Of a DNA stretch of 64,000 nucleotides, positions 18,358 through 27,511 are shown piece by piece. Source of the stretch: Halosaccharopolyspora lacisalsi. Its GTDB lineage: Bacteria; Actinomycetota; Actinomycetes; Mycobacteriales; Pseudonocardiaceae. The notes beneath the pieces were generated by a model. It did no database searches. It had not been told where the DNA came from and saw only the letters and a program-made list of their open reading frames with translations. Where the stretch lies: assembly GCF_014137975.1 (NCBI RefSeq), contig NZ_JACGWZ010000004.1, positions 124,001 through 188,000 of the forward strand, given 5' to 3'. A program made the position numbers and the translations under genes. The number at the start of each line of letters is the position of its first letter. Positions within the stretch are counted from its first letter, which is position 1.

Positions 18358-19218
18358 GTGCAGACCTTAACCGCGCTGTGGTGCGATGTGTTCGTGGGAT
18401 TGGTAAACGAGTACGACGTCCGGGAGTTGCGCACGGTCGCGGTGCGGATCGCGGGCCTGGCGGCCGAACTTGCCAGCACTTTACGCGAGGAGGTGACCGC
18501 TCGGGGCGACGTCGATACGAAAAGCACGGAGACCGACGTGGTCACCGCCGCCGACCGGGCGGCGGAGCGCCTGATCCGTGACGAGCTGGCCGAGCTGCGC
18601 CCGAACGAACCGGTGCTGGGGGAGGAGGAAGGCGGCGACACCTCCCTGAGCGGTCTGAGGTGGGTCGTCGACCCGATCGACGGCACCGTCAACTACCTCT
18701 ACGGCTACCCGTGGTTCTCGGTCTCGATCGCGGCCCAGGTGGACGGGGTTTCCGTGGCGGGTGCCGTGGTGGAGCCCTGCTCCGGCCGTGTCTGGAGCGC
18801 GGCACTGGGCCAGGGCGCGGATCTCGATGGGAAACCACTACACGTAAGCGCTTCCGAACGACTGGATCTGGCGCTGATCGGTACCGGATTCAGCTACGAT
18901 CAAGAGCGGCGTAACGCCCAGGCGGGCGCCGTGGCCCGGTTGGTGGGTGAGATTCGTGACATTCGCCGCGGGGGAGTGGCTTCGCTCGACCTGTGCGCGG
19001 TGGCCGCGGGGTGGCTGGACGGTTATTACGAGTACGGCCTGAAACGCTGGGACTGGGCCGCGGGTTCACTGATCGCCCAAGAAGCGGGCGCCCTGGTACG
19101 CCTGCCGGAGTCCGGGACGGACGACGGGCTCGGGGACGAGGCGATCCTCTGCGTGACACCCCGCATCGCCGACGATCTCGCCACGGCGTTGAAGCGCTCC
19201 GGTGCCACCGAGGTCTGA
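18358..19218 (+). CDS. suhB: inositol-1-monophosphatase family protein (SuhB-like)
   Basis: Mg-dependent dephosphorylation of myo-inositol-1-phosphate or related sugar phosphates, feeding phosphatidylinositol and mycothiol synthesis. It is 286 residues with the full metal-site signature: GEEEGGD near 90, DPIDGTVNYLYG at about 102-113, and RWDWAAG near 236. GTG 18358 is a minimal choice; in-frame GTGs at 18388 and 18394 are as likely and give a protein of normal length. Substrate specificity within the superfamily cannot be read from sequence. Confidence 0.88.
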   Translation: MQTLTALWCDVFVGLVNEYDVRELRTVAVRIAGLAAELASTLREEVTARGDVDTKSTETDVVTAADRAAERLIRDELAELRPNEPVLGEEEGGDTSLSGLRWVVDPIDGTVNYLYGYPWFSVSIAAQVDGVSVAGAVVEPCSGRVWSAALGQGADLDGKPLHVSASERLDLALIGTGFSYDQERRNAQAGAVARLVGEIRDIRRGGVASLDLCAVAAGWLDGYYEYGLKRWDWAAGSLIAQEAGALVRLPESGTDDGLGDEAILCVTPRIADDLATALKRSGATEV

Positions 19219-19238
19219 GTGCCGGGCAGGGAGGTCCC

Positions 19239-19958
19239 TCAGCAGTGAACGTCGCGTGCCCGTGACAGCATCTCGTCGCTGATCCGCGGGGCTTGGCTCA
19301 CTTGCCGGGCCCCGCCCTGCCCGTGCTTGGCGTCCCAGTTCTGCAGCTTCTGCAGGATTCGCTTGGCTTCCTGAGTGCTCTTGATGCCGTCGAACTCCGA
19401 GCCGAGGGCCAGACTGACCGTCGCGTCACCGCGCTGGTCGCGAACGAGCTGGGCGCACGGGACGATCAGGCTCAGCGTGCGGGCTGCCCGCGCCCCTGAT
19501 TCACCGAAGCGAATCTGACCGTGGCAGTTCAGGTTGTAGGCGGTGTAGACGGGATCGTTGTCGGGTTCGCCGCCCTTGCCGAAGCCGAGATTGGTCAACT
19601 CCTGACTGATCAGGGTCGCCTGGTTCACCTCGCCGTTGCTGTTGAGCACCCGGACCCCGACGTCCTGCGGTGGGATGGGGGCGGTGTCGTTCAGGCCGTC
19701 CCGGGGCAGCATCCTGCCGACCGGAGTGGCAACCGGCCCGTCCGTCGGAGCTGGTACCGGCGCCGGGCTCTGCTGCGCCGAACTGGTCGGGATGTTGCAC
19801 CGAGTGGCCACCTCGGTGGTCTCGGTGCTTTCGAAGACCCTGGTCCACGCGAAGCCCGAGAGCACGATGAGTGCCGCGAGCAGCATGATCGCCGGCACCG
19901 GCCGCCGCCGCCTGTACCGCGGCTTCCGCTGCCCTTGCCTTGTCCTCGCGGTGGACAC
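19239..19958 (-). CDS. cei: envelope integrity protein Cei, LytR C-terminal domain
   Basis: A 239-residue single-pass membrane protein. It has a very basic cytoplasmic N-terminus (RKPRYRRRRP), a transmembrane helix at about 22-38, and then an extracytoplasmic LytR_C-type domain (about 105-190, VRVLNSNGEVNQATLISQEL). The paired cysteines NLNCHG and VPCAQL would be outside the membrane. It corresponds by order and layout to mycobacterial Cei (Rv2700), needed for envelope integrity. GTG 19958 was chosen over the longer reading because the N-terminus then begins with the basic anchor and GGGGAGG lies upstream. Confidence 0.85.
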   Translation of the reverse strand: MSTARTRQGQRKPRYRRRRPVPAIMLLAALIVLSGFAWTRVFESTETTEVATRCNIPTSSAQQSPAPVPAPTDGPVATPVGRMLPRDGLNDTAPIPPQDVGVRVLNSNGEVNQATLISQELTNLGFGKGGEPDNDPVYTAYNLNCHGQIRFGESGARAARTLSLIVPCAQLVRDQRGDATVSLALGSEFDGIKSTQEAKRILQKLQNWDAKHGQGGARQVSQAPRISDEMLSRARDVHC

Positions 19959-20427
19959 GTCCTGCCATCCTCCCCTGGTCGATGCCGTGTTCGCCCGATG
20001 CACGGGGTTCACCCGGTACACGGGTACTCGAAGATCAGCCTAGGCGCTCAGTGGAAGCCGTGTGAGTCCGGAAGGGGGTTGTATCGGAGTTGTTGTCCGA
20101 TCGAGTCGAAACGCTTCGCGCGCCGCTGCTATCGGACCACGGGAACCCTTCACGGGCAACCGCTCGCCGGTTCGTGGCGATGGCGAGCGGCGTAGGTGAA
20201 GTGCATACCACACATACGGGTGACCTGATGCGTAATCCGAGTCGTGATGGGCTACCCTCTCGGCGCTTGAGGGTGTGACGGCCGGTGCGAGTCGCTCGTT
20301 TCGGGGGCACTTGGGGCGCAGCTGGGCGAGACCTCCGTCACGCGGCCCCACGGGCACAAATCCGGGCGCTGGATCGTTATCCAGCGGCACACCATTGCAA
20401 TCTCCACAAACGCAGGGGTGAAACACG
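19959..20427. other. divergent control region between cei and the DUF4193 gene, 469 bases
   Basis: It must carry promoters for both genes. A short inverted repeat (ACCCTC ... GAGGGT around 20254-20273) is the only symmetric element seen. The sequence just upstream of the DUF4193 ATG has AGGGGTGAAA as ribosome site. No small gene could be supported. Confidence 0.5.
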
Positions 20428-20730
20428 ATGGCGACCGACTACGACGCTCCACGGCGCAATGACTCCGAGGAGCTCGCCGAGGACTCGCTGGAGGAGCTGA
20501 AGGCCAAGCGCAACGACGCGCAGTCCGGCGTCGTCGACGCCGATGAGTCGGAGATGGCCGAGAACTTCGAGCTGCCGGGCGCTGACCTGTCCGGCGAGGA
20601 GATGACCGTCAAGGTCCTGCCGAAGCAGGCCGACGAGTTCACTTGCTCGAAATGCTTCCTCGTGCATCACCGCAGCCGCCTCGCGGAGGAGCGTGGCGGT
20701 CAGCTGGTCTGCCGCGATTGCGCGGCGTGA
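20428..20730 (+). CDS. DUF4193 family zinc-ribbon protein
   Basis: A 100-residue acidic protein. The first 65 residues are charged and probably disordered (DSEELAEDSLEELKAKRND). The C-terminal about 70-100 is a zinc ribbon: CSKCFLVHHRSRLA and then CRDC (Cys-x2-Cys ... Cys-x2-Cys). This pattern defines DUF4193, a conserved actinobacterial family of unknown function, homologous to mycobacterial Rv2699c. It is monocistronic: a U-tailed terminator follows within 20 bases. Confidence 0.88.
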   Translation: MATDYDAPRRNDSEELAEDSLEELKAKRNDAQSGVVDADESEMAENFELPGADLSGEEMTVKVLPKQADEFTCSKCFLVHHRSRLAEERGGQLVCRDCAA

Positions 20731-20745
20731 AGTCGACGGCGTGAG

Positions 20746-20790
20746 ACCGGACCGGACGTGTACCCCAACGTGGCCGTCCGGTCCGGTTTT
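20746..20790 (+). terminator. rho-independent terminator of the DUF4193 gene
   Basis: A perfect 13-bp GC-rich stem (20746-20758 with 20775-20787) is followed directly by TTTT and CGTTTT, a classical intrinsic terminator. Confidence 0.88.
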
Positions 20791-20807
20791 CGTTTTCCGA
20801 GCCGTTC

Positions 20808-21335
20808 TCAGCGCGTGCGCAGGAGTGCGGCCAATTCCCGCGGGTGACGTGTGCTGACGACCCAGTAAGGAGTGGGGTCGTTCGCGTCGTCGAGCCACAC
20901 GCGCACCGCCGTCGGAGCCCACGGACGGTGCACGACGAAAGCCGTCGGGTCGAGTTCGGGGCCCAGCGCTCGCTGCTTCTCCGAAGCTCGCACGATCTCG
21001 GCGTCTTCGATGAACCTGCGAGGCAGGCGCGCGTCACCGGCCCGTAGCTCTTCTTCGGTGACTTCCACCGTGGTGCGGCTCAGCCAGAACAGGACGGCCA
21101 CGGCCAGGGGGATCAGCACCACGTAGGGCAGCCACGCTCGGACACCGGGGTACCCCAGGTGCACCTCGGCGCCCAGCAGCACGGCCGCGGCCACCGGCAG
21201 CGGCCACATCCACCAGGAAGCATAGAGGCGCTCTCGGAAGAGCGGACGCCGTTCGGACTCCGCCGACCCGGCAGTGGGGCTCACCCGTTCGGGGGTAGCA
21301 CCTTGCGAACCGGCTACTTCTGAACTCTCCGACAC
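20808..21335 (-). CDS. DUF3093 membrane protein
   Basis: A 175-residue protein. A polar N-terminus (1-35) is followed by two transmembrane helices (about 40-57 and 66-85), then a soluble C-terminal domain rich in beta strands ([28 protein letters not shown]). The pattern suits DUF3093, found beside dut in actinobacteria; the function is unknown. GTG 21335 has no clear ribosome site and the reading frame stays open far upstream, so the start is tentative. It is divergent from dut by about 25 bases. Confidence 0.78.
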   Translation of the reverse strand: MSESSEVAGSQGATPERVSPTAGSAESERRPLFRERLYASWWMWPLPVAAAVLLGAEVHLGYPGVRAWLPYVVLIPLAVAVLFWLSRTTVEVTEEELRAGDARLPRRFIEDAEIVRASEKQRALGPELDPTAFVVHRPWAPTAVRVWLDDANDPTPYWVVSTRHPRELAALLRTR

Positions 21336-21359
21336 GTTTTCAGGGTAGTCTCGCCGTCC

Positions 21360-21863
21360 GTGCCATGTGTGAAGGTCCTGCTGACCCGTACCGATCCCGA
21401 TGTTCCCGTGCCCTCGTATGCTCATCCCGGTGACGCTGGTGTCGATCTGGTGACGACCCGTGACGTGGAGCTCGGCCCGGGAGAACGTGCCCTGGTGGGT
21501 ACGGGGGTGGCGGTGGCGTTGCCCGACGGCTACGCCGGATTCGTGCACCCCCGCTCGGGGCTGGCTGCTCGTACCGGACTGAGCGTGGTCAACGCGCCGG
21601 GGACGGTCGACTCCGGGTACCGGGGCGAGATCAAGGTGTGTCTGGTCAATCACGATCGCACCACTGCGGTGTCGTTGTGTCGTGGTGACCGGATCGCGCA
21701 GCTGGTCTTCCAGCGGGTCGAACACGTGGTTTTCGACGAGGTGGACGAGGTGGGGGGGCTGCCGGAAACACGGCGGGGCGCCGGTGGCTATGGATCAACC
21801 GGTGGACACGAATCGCTGACGGCGTCGGAGCTGTCCGGCGCCGAGCAGGAAACGGAGGTCTGA
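21360..21863 (+). CDS. dut: deoxyuridine 5'-triphosphate nucleotidohydrolase (dUTPase)
   Basis: Hydrolyses dUTP to dUMP, which keeps uracil out of DNA and feeds dTMP synthesis. It has 167 residues with the five trimeric dUTPase motifs: [38 protein letters not shown], and the C-terminal [12 protein letters not shown] that closes over the nucleotide. The start is GTG 21360 or GTG 21369; neither has a strong ribosome site. It is the first gene of a run with DUF3710, the OB-fold gene and DUF3159. Confidence 0.95.
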   Translation: MPCVKVLLTRTDPDVPVPSYAHPGDAGVDLVTTRDVELGPGERALVGTGVAVALPDGYAGFVHPRSGLAARTGLSVVNAPGTVDSGYRGEIKVCLVNHDRTTAVSLCRGDRIAQLVFQRVEHVVFDEVDEVGGLPETRRGAGGYGSTGGHESLTASELSGAEQETEV

Positions 21864-21867
21864 GCTC

Positions 21868-22503
21868 ATGTTCGGATGGGGTCGTCGTCGAGGGCGGCAG
21901 ACGGAGTCGGACGAGGCCGAGATGTCCGCCGACGACGGCGGGCACACCGATGAGGAGATAGCCGGTCCCTACGACGAGGCCGAAGCTCCCGACGACGGGA
22001 TGGAGCGGCTTGACCTGGGCTCGGTGCGGTTCCCGGTTCCGGAGGGGGGCCAGTTGCAAGTGGAGGTCGATCCCTCCGGCCCGGTGCGCGCCGTACACGT
22101 ACTCACCGAGCTCGGTCGACTTACCGTGAGCGCGTTCGCCGCTCCCAAGACGGGGGAGTTGTGGCAGGAGGTCCGCAAGGAGCTCGTCGAGCAACTGCGT
22201 TCGGACGGAGCGAGAGTGAACGTGCGCGAGGGGGAGTGGGGTCCCGAACTCGAGGCCGACACCTCCAAGGCCGCGTTGCGCTTCGTGGGAGTGGACGGGC
22301 CGCGCTGGTTGCTGCGCGGCGTCGCCGCGGCACCGGCGGACAACATCGAAGCTTGTACCAAGATGCTGTACTCGTTGGTGGAGGAGACGGTGGTGGTGCG
22401 CGGTGACGAACCGATGCCGGTGCGCACTCCGTTGCCGATCGAGCTCCCCGACGAGATCGCCCAGCACATCCAGCAGGCCCAGGAGCAGGACGAACAGGCC
22501 TGA
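21868..22503 (+). CDS. DUF3710 family protein
   Basis: A 211-residue soluble protein. A basic start (MFGWGRRRGRQ), an acidic linker (about 15-50), then a mixed alpha/beta domain (about 50-195) with GSVRFPVPEGGQLQVEVD and LRFVGVDGPRWLLRGVAA. It matches DUF3710, always near dut in actinobacteria. No catalytic motif is recognised. It follows dut by 4 bases and is probably co-transcribed. Confidence 0.85.
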   Translation: MFGWGRRRGRQTESDEAEMSADDGGHTDEEIAGPYDEAEAPDDGMERLDLGSVRFPVPEGGQLQVEVDPSGPVRAVHVLTELGRLTVSAFAAPKTGELWQEVRKELVEQLRSDGARVNVREGEWGPELEADTSKAALRFVGVDGPRWLLRGVAAAPADNIEACTKMLYSLVEETVVVRGDEPMPVRTPLPIELPDEIAQHIQQAQEQDEQA

Positions 22504-22645
22504 ACGTCGGCGTGAGCGCGAAGAGAACACGATCGTGGGATTGAGGCCCGGATTCGCGCCGGGGTGGCGCTCAGGGCCGCCCAGCGGGCTACGCTGGATC
22601 GCGGACGGGCTGGGAGTCGGCCCCCGAAGCGCACGGGAGCGCCAG

Positions 22646-23023
22646 ATGAACAACACCGGAGGTGGTTATCTACGCCGCCTCGTACGTCGCCTCACCAGCG
22701 ATGTCGGTGAACTCGACGCCGACGACCTCTCCGAGAGGTCGCAGGCGTTCGGTGCGCAGCACGCGTGTGACTGCCAGTGCGGCCAGGAGGCCGTGGTGCT
22801 GGGACGGTTGCGCAGTGTGGGGCAGGCCCCCAAGGCATCGGCGCCGACGTTGGAGGCCGAGCTGTTCGACGGTACCGACGGGGTGACTCTGGTGTGGTTG
22901 GGACGGCGCCGTATCACCGGCATCGAACCGGGCCGCACTGTCAAGGCTCGTGGTCGGATCGCGGTGCGCGACGGTCACAAGGTTCTTTACAACCCCTACT
23001 ACGAGTTGCAGAACACCGCATGA
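22646..23023 (+). CDS. OB-fold nucleic-acid-binding-like protein
   Basis: A 125-residue protein. The C-terminal about 50-125 reads as an OB fold (VVLGRLRSVGQAP, LVWLGRRRITGIEPGRTVKARGRI). Just before it is a cluster HACDCQCG with three cysteines and a histidine, a possible metal site. The ATG has GGGAGC 5 bases upstream; a long in-frame extension upstream is rejected. The stop overlaps the next ATG (ATGA). It corresponds in order to mycobacterial Rv2694c. The role, perhaps RNA or DNA binding, is inference from the fold. Confidence 0.8.
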   Translation: MNNTGGGYLRRLVRRLTSDVGELDADDLSERSQAFGAQHACDCQCGQEAVVLGRLRSVGQAPKASAPTLEAELFDGTDGVTLVWLGRRRITGIEPGRTVKARGRIAVRDGHKVLYNPYYELQNTA

Positions 23024-23823
23024 GCGACAATGGATCATCGGAATACCGCGATCGGGCACCCGACCTGGTCGGCGGTTCCGAGACGCGGCCGGACGGGGAC
23101 TCTCAGGAGACCCCGACGACCCAGGGACGAGGAGCACGCCATCGCGTGGCCGGCACCGACCCCGAACGAACCCTGCTGGAGCAGATGGGTGGTGTCAGTG
23201 GCCTCGCCTATTCCTCCGTGCCGATCGTCGTGTTCGTGCTGGTGAACTCGTTGCTGGGCATGATGCCGGCGATCTGGACCGCGGTCGGGGTGGCCGTGAC
23301 CATCATGGTCGTGCGCATCGTCCGCAAGGAGGCGGTGCAGCCGGCGATCTCCGGAGTGCTCGGTGTGGTGATCTGCTCCTTCATCGCCTACCGCACCGGT
23401 GACGCCAAGGGGTTCTTCCTGCTGGGGATCTGGACCAGTCTCGTCTACGGTGGGGCGTTCCTGCTGTCCGTCCTGGCGCGTTGGCCGCTCGTCGGCGTCG
23501 CCTGGTCCGCGCTGAACGGGTTGGGCTTCTCGTGGCGTCACCAGCGTCGAGCACTGATTGGTTACGACGTGGCCACCTTGTCGTGGACCGCGGTCTTCGC
23601 CGCCAAGTTCGTGGTCCAGCAGTGGTTGTACGTCGCCGACGCGACCGGCTGGCTCGCCTTCGCGCGAATCGCGATGGGGTACCCGTTGACCGGTGTGGCA
23701 TTGCTGGTGACGGTCTGGGCGGTGCGCCGCGCTTCCAGGATCGCCGAGGAAGCGGAGGCGGCCTCGGAGAGCGAGACCAGGCAGGACGACGCTTCCATAC
23801 GATCGAACCCCTCGATGGGGTGA
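23020..23823 (+). CDS. DUF3159 multi-pass membrane protein
   Basis: A 267-residue protein. The polar N-terminus (1-60) contains LLEQMGGVSGLAYSSVP, and then about five or six hydrophobic helices run between 65 and 245. The C-terminal tail is acidic. It matches DUF3159, conserved beside the OB-fold gene in actinobacteria, with no known function; a channel or transporter role is only a guess. The ATG overlaps the stop of the OB-fold gene. Confidence 0.83.
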   Translation: MSDNGSSEYRDRAPDLVGGSETRPDGDSQETPTTQGRGARHRVAGTDPERTLLEQMGGVSGLAYSSVPIVVFVLVNSLLGMMPAIWTAVGVAVTIMVVRIVRKEAVQPAISGVLGVVICSFIAYRTGDAKGFFLLGIWTSLVYGGAFLLSVLARWPLVGVAWSALNGLGFSWRHQRRALIGYDVATLSWTAVFAAKFVVQQWLYVADATGWLAFARIAMGYPLTGVALLVTVWAVRRASRIAEEAEAASESETRQDDASIRSNPSMG

Positions 23824-23884
23824 AGCTCGCCGGAGGAGCATGCGGCGGGAACACGCGTGGGACCTCCACCTCGTCGTCGACCGG

Positions 23885-24553
23885 TCAGGTCGCTTTCCCG
23901 CCGTGGACGACTGCCCGGATCTCCTGTTCGACGTCCTCGGTGGTCACGAACAGCATCTCGTCGCCGATTTCGAGGGGATCGTCGGGCTGCGGGACGATGA
24001 CGCGTCCGCCACGCAGGATCGTGACCAGGGCGGCGTCGGTGGGCAGGGCGAGATCACGCACTCGGGACCCGGCCAGCGGAGTGTCCTGGGGCAGCGTCAC
24101 CTCGACCAGGTTGGCCTGCCCCTGCCGCAGGGTCATCAAACGGACCAGGTCACCGACGCTGACCGCTTCCTCCACCATCGCCGCGAGCATTCGCGGGGTG
24201 GACACGGCCACGTCCACCCCCCACGCATCGGTGAACAACCACTCATTGCGGGGGTCGTTGACCCTGGCCGCGACCCGGCGTACCGCGAACTCGGTCTTGG
24301 TCAGCAGCGACACGACTAGGTTGACCTTGTCGTCGCCGGTGGCGGCGATCACCACGTCGCAGCGTTCGATGCCCGCGTCCTCGAGGGAGGACAGTTCGCA
24401 GGCATCGGCCAGCACCCACTCCGCGCCGGGAATGTTGCTGGGCTGGTGGTTCTGACGGCTGCGTTCGATCAGCATGACCTCGTGGTCGCCGTCGAGAAGT
24501 TCGCGCGCGATGGACTGACCGACAGCACCGGCGCCGGCGATCGCGATGCGCAT
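23885..24553 (-). CDS. ceoC: TrkA-type RCK potassium-uptake regulator (CeoC)
   Basis: A 222-residue cytoplasmic regulatory subunit. The N-terminal RCK_N Rossmann domain has the nucleotide loop GAGAVGQSIAREL and the acidic strand end LIER. The C-terminal RCK_C domain (about 140-222) has VTLPQDTPLAGSRVRDL and GGRVIVPQPDDPLEIGD. RCK proteins gate K+ transporters in response to NAD(H)/ATP or c-di-AMP. It sits immediately after the paralogous ceoB with no gap. No TrkH/KtrB pore gene is present in the window, but a KimA-like permease is divergent. Confidence 0.88.
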   Translation of the reverse strand: MRIAIAGAGAVGQSIARELLDGDHEVMLIERSRQNHQPSNIPGAEWVLADACELSSLEDAGIERCDVVIAATGDDKVNLVVSLLTKTEFAVRRVAARVNDPRNEWLFTDAWGVDVAVSTPRMLAAMVEEAVSVGDLVRLMTLRQGQANLVEVTLPQDTPLAGSRVRDLALPTDAALVTILRGGRVIVPQPDDPLEIGDEMLFVTTEDVEQEIRAVVHGGKAT

Positions 24554-25219
24554 CTACTCGCTCTCCTCGGGGGCTCGTTGGGCGACAGCGGTGACCTCTG
24601 TGATGCTGCCGGACAGCGCCGCGACATAGACCGTGTCGTCGGCTTGTACGACCGTGGTGCCGTCGGGGAACACTCCCCGGCCGAATCGCATGATGAACGC
24701 CACGCGGGTGCCGGTCGCCCTTTCCAGGGCGGACACGTGGTGCCCCACCCAGTCTTCGTGCAGCGGCAGTTGCAGCACCGCGACCGACCCCGAGGGTTCA
24801 CGCCATTCGGTGGCGACCCCTTCGGGTAGCAGCATCCTCAGGAACCGGTCGGTGGTCCAGGGCACGGTGGCCACCGTGGGGATGCCCAGTCGCTCGTACA
24901 CCTCGGCGCGCTTGGCGTCGTAGATCCTGGCCACGACCTGGTCGACGCCGAAGGTCTCGCGGGCGACCCTGGCAGCGATGATGTTGGAGTTGTCTCCGCT
25001 GGAGACGGCGGCGAACGCCTGTGCCCGCTCGATGCCCGCTTCTACCAGCACCTCGCGGTCGAAACCGTTGCCGTTGATCCGTTGCCCGTGGAACTGTCTG
25101 CTCAGTCGCAGGAACGCCTGGGTGTCCTTGTCCACCACGGCCACGGTGTGATCGAGCCGCTGTAGCGCCGCTGCGAGGGAGGCTCCCACCCGCCCGCAGC
25201 CCAAGATCACCACGTGCAC
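24554..25219 (-). CDS. ceoB: TrkA-type RCK potassium-uptake regulator (CeoB)
   Basis: A 221-residue paralogue of CeoC. RCK_N begins MHVVILGCGRVGASLA with Asp at the end of beta-2 (AVVDKD), typical of NAD(H) binding. RCK_C spans about 135-215. The stop abuts the ceoC ATG, so both are made from one transcript and probably form a heteromeric ring. The gene is divergent from the APC/KimA-like permease across 285 bases. In mycobacteria the pair supports K+ homeostasis, from memory. Confidence 0.88.
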   Translation of the reverse strand: MHVVILGCGRVGASLAAALQRLDHTVAVVDKDTQAFLRLSRQFHGQRINGNGFDREVLVEAGIERAQAFAAVSSGDNSNIIAARVARETFGVDQVVARIYDAKRAEVYERLGIPTVATVPWTTDRFLRMLLPEGVATEWREPSGSVAVLQLPLHEDWVGHHVSALERATGTRVAFIMRFGRGVFPDGTTVVQADDTVYVAALSGSITEVTAVAQRAPEESE

Positions 25220-25504
25220 GACCTGTTCTCCTCATCGCGGGATGTCGACCGGTTCCGCCAACGGCGGTCCGGTAGCTGTGACGGTACTCGACGCAGGGAA
25301 GCGCGACCGCGCTCACGAGATCAAGACCGATATGTCGTACCCGCGGACCGGCCTGTGGCGGGTCGCGGGCTGATGCACCGTATCGGGTGACGCGGGGGTT
25401 GTGGCAGGGGGTTGCGGTAGGAGGTTGGAAACGGGTTGTGACGTGAACGGGAGCCGATGCCAGCCGTCCTACGAAGTGGTGAGCGCAGCCCTTACGCTCT
25501 GGGC

Positions 25505-27511
25505 GTGTCCAAGCTCGCGATCGCGACGAAACGCCTGCTGGTGGGGCGGCCTTTCCGCAGTGACCGGTTATCTCACACCCTGCTGCCGAAGCGGCTCGCC
25601 CTGCCGGTTTTCGCCTCGGACCCCATGTCCAGCGTGGCCTACGCCCCCGAGGAAATCCTGCTGACGCTGTCGGTGGCCGGGGTGTCCGCCTACGCGGTCG
25701 GCCCGTGGATCGGGCTCGTGGTCGTGCTGGTGATGTTCGCCGTGGTGGCTTCCTACCGGCAGAACGTCCGTGCTTACCCCTCCGGTGGAGGGGACTACGA
25801 AGTCGCGACGGTCAACCACGGTCCCCGGTGGGGACTGGTGGTCGGGAGTGCCCTGCTGGTCGACTACGTGCTGACGGTGGCCGTGTCGATCTCCTCCGCA
25901 GCGGCCAACATCGGCTCGGTGGTGCCGTTCGTGGGCACTCACAAGGTCGCCTTCGCCGTGCTCGCGATCGTGGTCCTGACCGCGTTGAACCTGCGCGGTA
26001 TCCGGGAGTCCGGAACACTGTTCGCCATTCCGACCTATGCTTTCGTGGTCGGTGTTCTCGGGTTGATCGCCGTCGGGCTGTTCCGCGCGTTCGTGCTGGG
26101 CGAGGAGTTGCGCGCGGAGAGTGCCGGGTTCGAGCTGAAGACCGAGCAGGCCCACATGGTCGGCGTCGGATTCGTTTTTCTGGTGCTGCGGGCGTTCTCG
26201 TCGGGCAGCGCCGCGCTGACCGGTGTGGAGGCCATCAGCAACGGAGTGCCCGCCTTCCGCAAGCCCAAGTCGCGCAACGCCGCCACGACCCTGCTGGGAA
26301 TGGGACTGCTCGCGGTGACGATGTTCATGGGCCTGTTGACGCTGGCGGGGATGACCGGCGCCGTGATCGCCGAGGAACCGCAGCACCAGCTGGTCGGAGC
26401 ACCCGCCGGGTACGAGCAGAAGACCTTGATCGCCCAACTTGCCGGGGCGGTCTTCGGGGGTTTCTCCCCGGCGATCTACTACCTGATGTTTTTCACCGGC
26501 CTGATCCTGGTGCTGGCGGCCAACACCGCGTTCAACGGTTTTCCGGTGCTGGGTTCGATCCTCGCCCAGGACCGCTACCTGCCTCGCCAGCTGCACACTC
26601 GTGGAGACCGCCTGGCGTTCTCCAACGGGATCCTGTTCCTGGCCGGTTTCGCGATCGTGCTCGTGCTGGCCTTCGAAGCTCAGGTCACCAGCCTGATTCA
26701 GCTCTACATCGTCGGGGTGTTCGTCTCCTTCGTGCTGAGCCAGAGCGGCATGATCCGGCACTGGAACAGGCTGCTGCGCACCGAGACCGACCCGCCCGCC
26801 CGGAAGCGAATGCGCCGCGCGCAGACGATCAATTCGTTCGGGCTGTTCATGACGTCGACCGTGCTGGTGATCGTGCTGATCACCAAGTTCGCCAACGGCG
26901 CCTGGATCGCCATCGCCGCGATGGGCGGGATCTACCTGCTGATGACCGCCATCCGCAGGCATTACGACCGGGTCTCCCAGGAGCTGCAGAAGTACGACGA
27001 GCCCGCCGTCCTTCCTTCGCGCAACTACGCGATCGTGCTGGTCTCCCAGGTGCACCTGCCGACCCTGCGGGCGCTGGCCTACGCCAGGGCCACCCGCCCC
27101 GACACCCTGGAGGCGATCACGGTCAACGTCGACGAGGGGGACACGCGGGCGCTGAGGAAGGCCTGGGACGCCGAGAACCCGCCCGTTCCGCTCAAGGTCA
27201 TCGAGTCGCCCTACCGGGAGATCACGCGTCCCGTGGTCGAGTACGTCAAGCGGACCCGCAGGGAGAGCCCGCGTGACGTGGTGACGGTGTTCATTCCGGA
27301 GTACGTCGTCGGGCACTGGTGGGAACAACTGCTGCACAATCAAAGTGCACTACGTCTGAAGAGCCGGCTGCTGTTCGAACCCGGTGTCATGGTGACCAGC
27401 GTGCCCTGGCAGCTGGAATCCTCGGCCCGGGCGAAGTCGCGCACTCCGGTGCCCAGGCGTTCCGTGCGCTGGGGGGCGGATCAACAGGAGAAGGGCAACG
27501 GTAAACGGTGA
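25505..27511 (+). CDS. APC-superfamily permease of KimA type (probable K+/H+ symporter)
   Basis: A 668-residue membrane protein with about 12 transmembrane helices up to roughly residue 470 and a cytoplasmic C-terminal universal-stress-like domain. The N-terminal FASDPMSSVAYAPEE (37-51) places Asp39 and Tyr46 seven apart, the same spacing I recall for the K+-binding Asp36/Tyr43 of Bacillus KimA. GTG 25505 gives VSKLAIATKRLL, matching the start of mycobacterial homologues; there is little ribosome site, so a leaderless transcript is possible. The adjacent divergent ceoBC genes support a potassium role over amino-acid transport. It overlaps the next gene by 4 bases. Confidence 0.8.
   Translation: MSKLAIATKRLLVGRPFRSDRLSHTLLPKRLALPVFASDPMSSVAYAPEEILLTLSVAGVSAYAVGPWIGLVVVLVMFAVVASYRQNVRAYPSGGGDYEVATVNHGPRWGLVVGSALLVDYVLTVAVSISSAAANIGSVVPFVGTHKVAFAVLAIVVLTALNLRGIRESGTLFAIPTYAFVVGVLGLIAVGLFRAFVLGEELRAESAGFELKTEQAHMVGVGFVFLVLRAFSSGSAALTGVEAISNGVPAFRKPKSRNAATTLLGMGLLAVTMFMGLLTLAGMTGAVIAEEPQHQLVGAPAGYEQKTLIAQLAGAVFGGFSPAIYYLMFFTGLILVLAANTAFNGFPVLGSILAQDRYLPRQLHTRGDRLAFSNGILFLAGFAIVLVLAFEAQVTSLIQLYIVGVFVSFVLSQSGMIRHWNRLLRTETDPPARKRMRRAQTINSFGLFMTSTVLVIVLITKFANGAWIAIAAMGGIYLLMTAIRRHYDRVSQELQKYDEPAVLPSRNYAIVLVSQVHLPTLRALAYARATRPDTLEAITVNVDEGDTRALRKAWDAENPPVPLKVIESPYREITRPVVEYVKRTRRESPRDVVTVFIPEYVVGHWWEQLLHNQSALRLKSRLLFEPGVMVTSVPWQLESSARAKSRTPVPRRSVRWGADQQEKGNGKR

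Noticed and set aside
25220-25504. Possible c-di-AMP (ydaO-type) riboswitch before the KimA-like permease
   Set aside because: KimA genes elsewhere carry one, but I could not find the conserved riboswitch segments here, and the permease may be leaderless.
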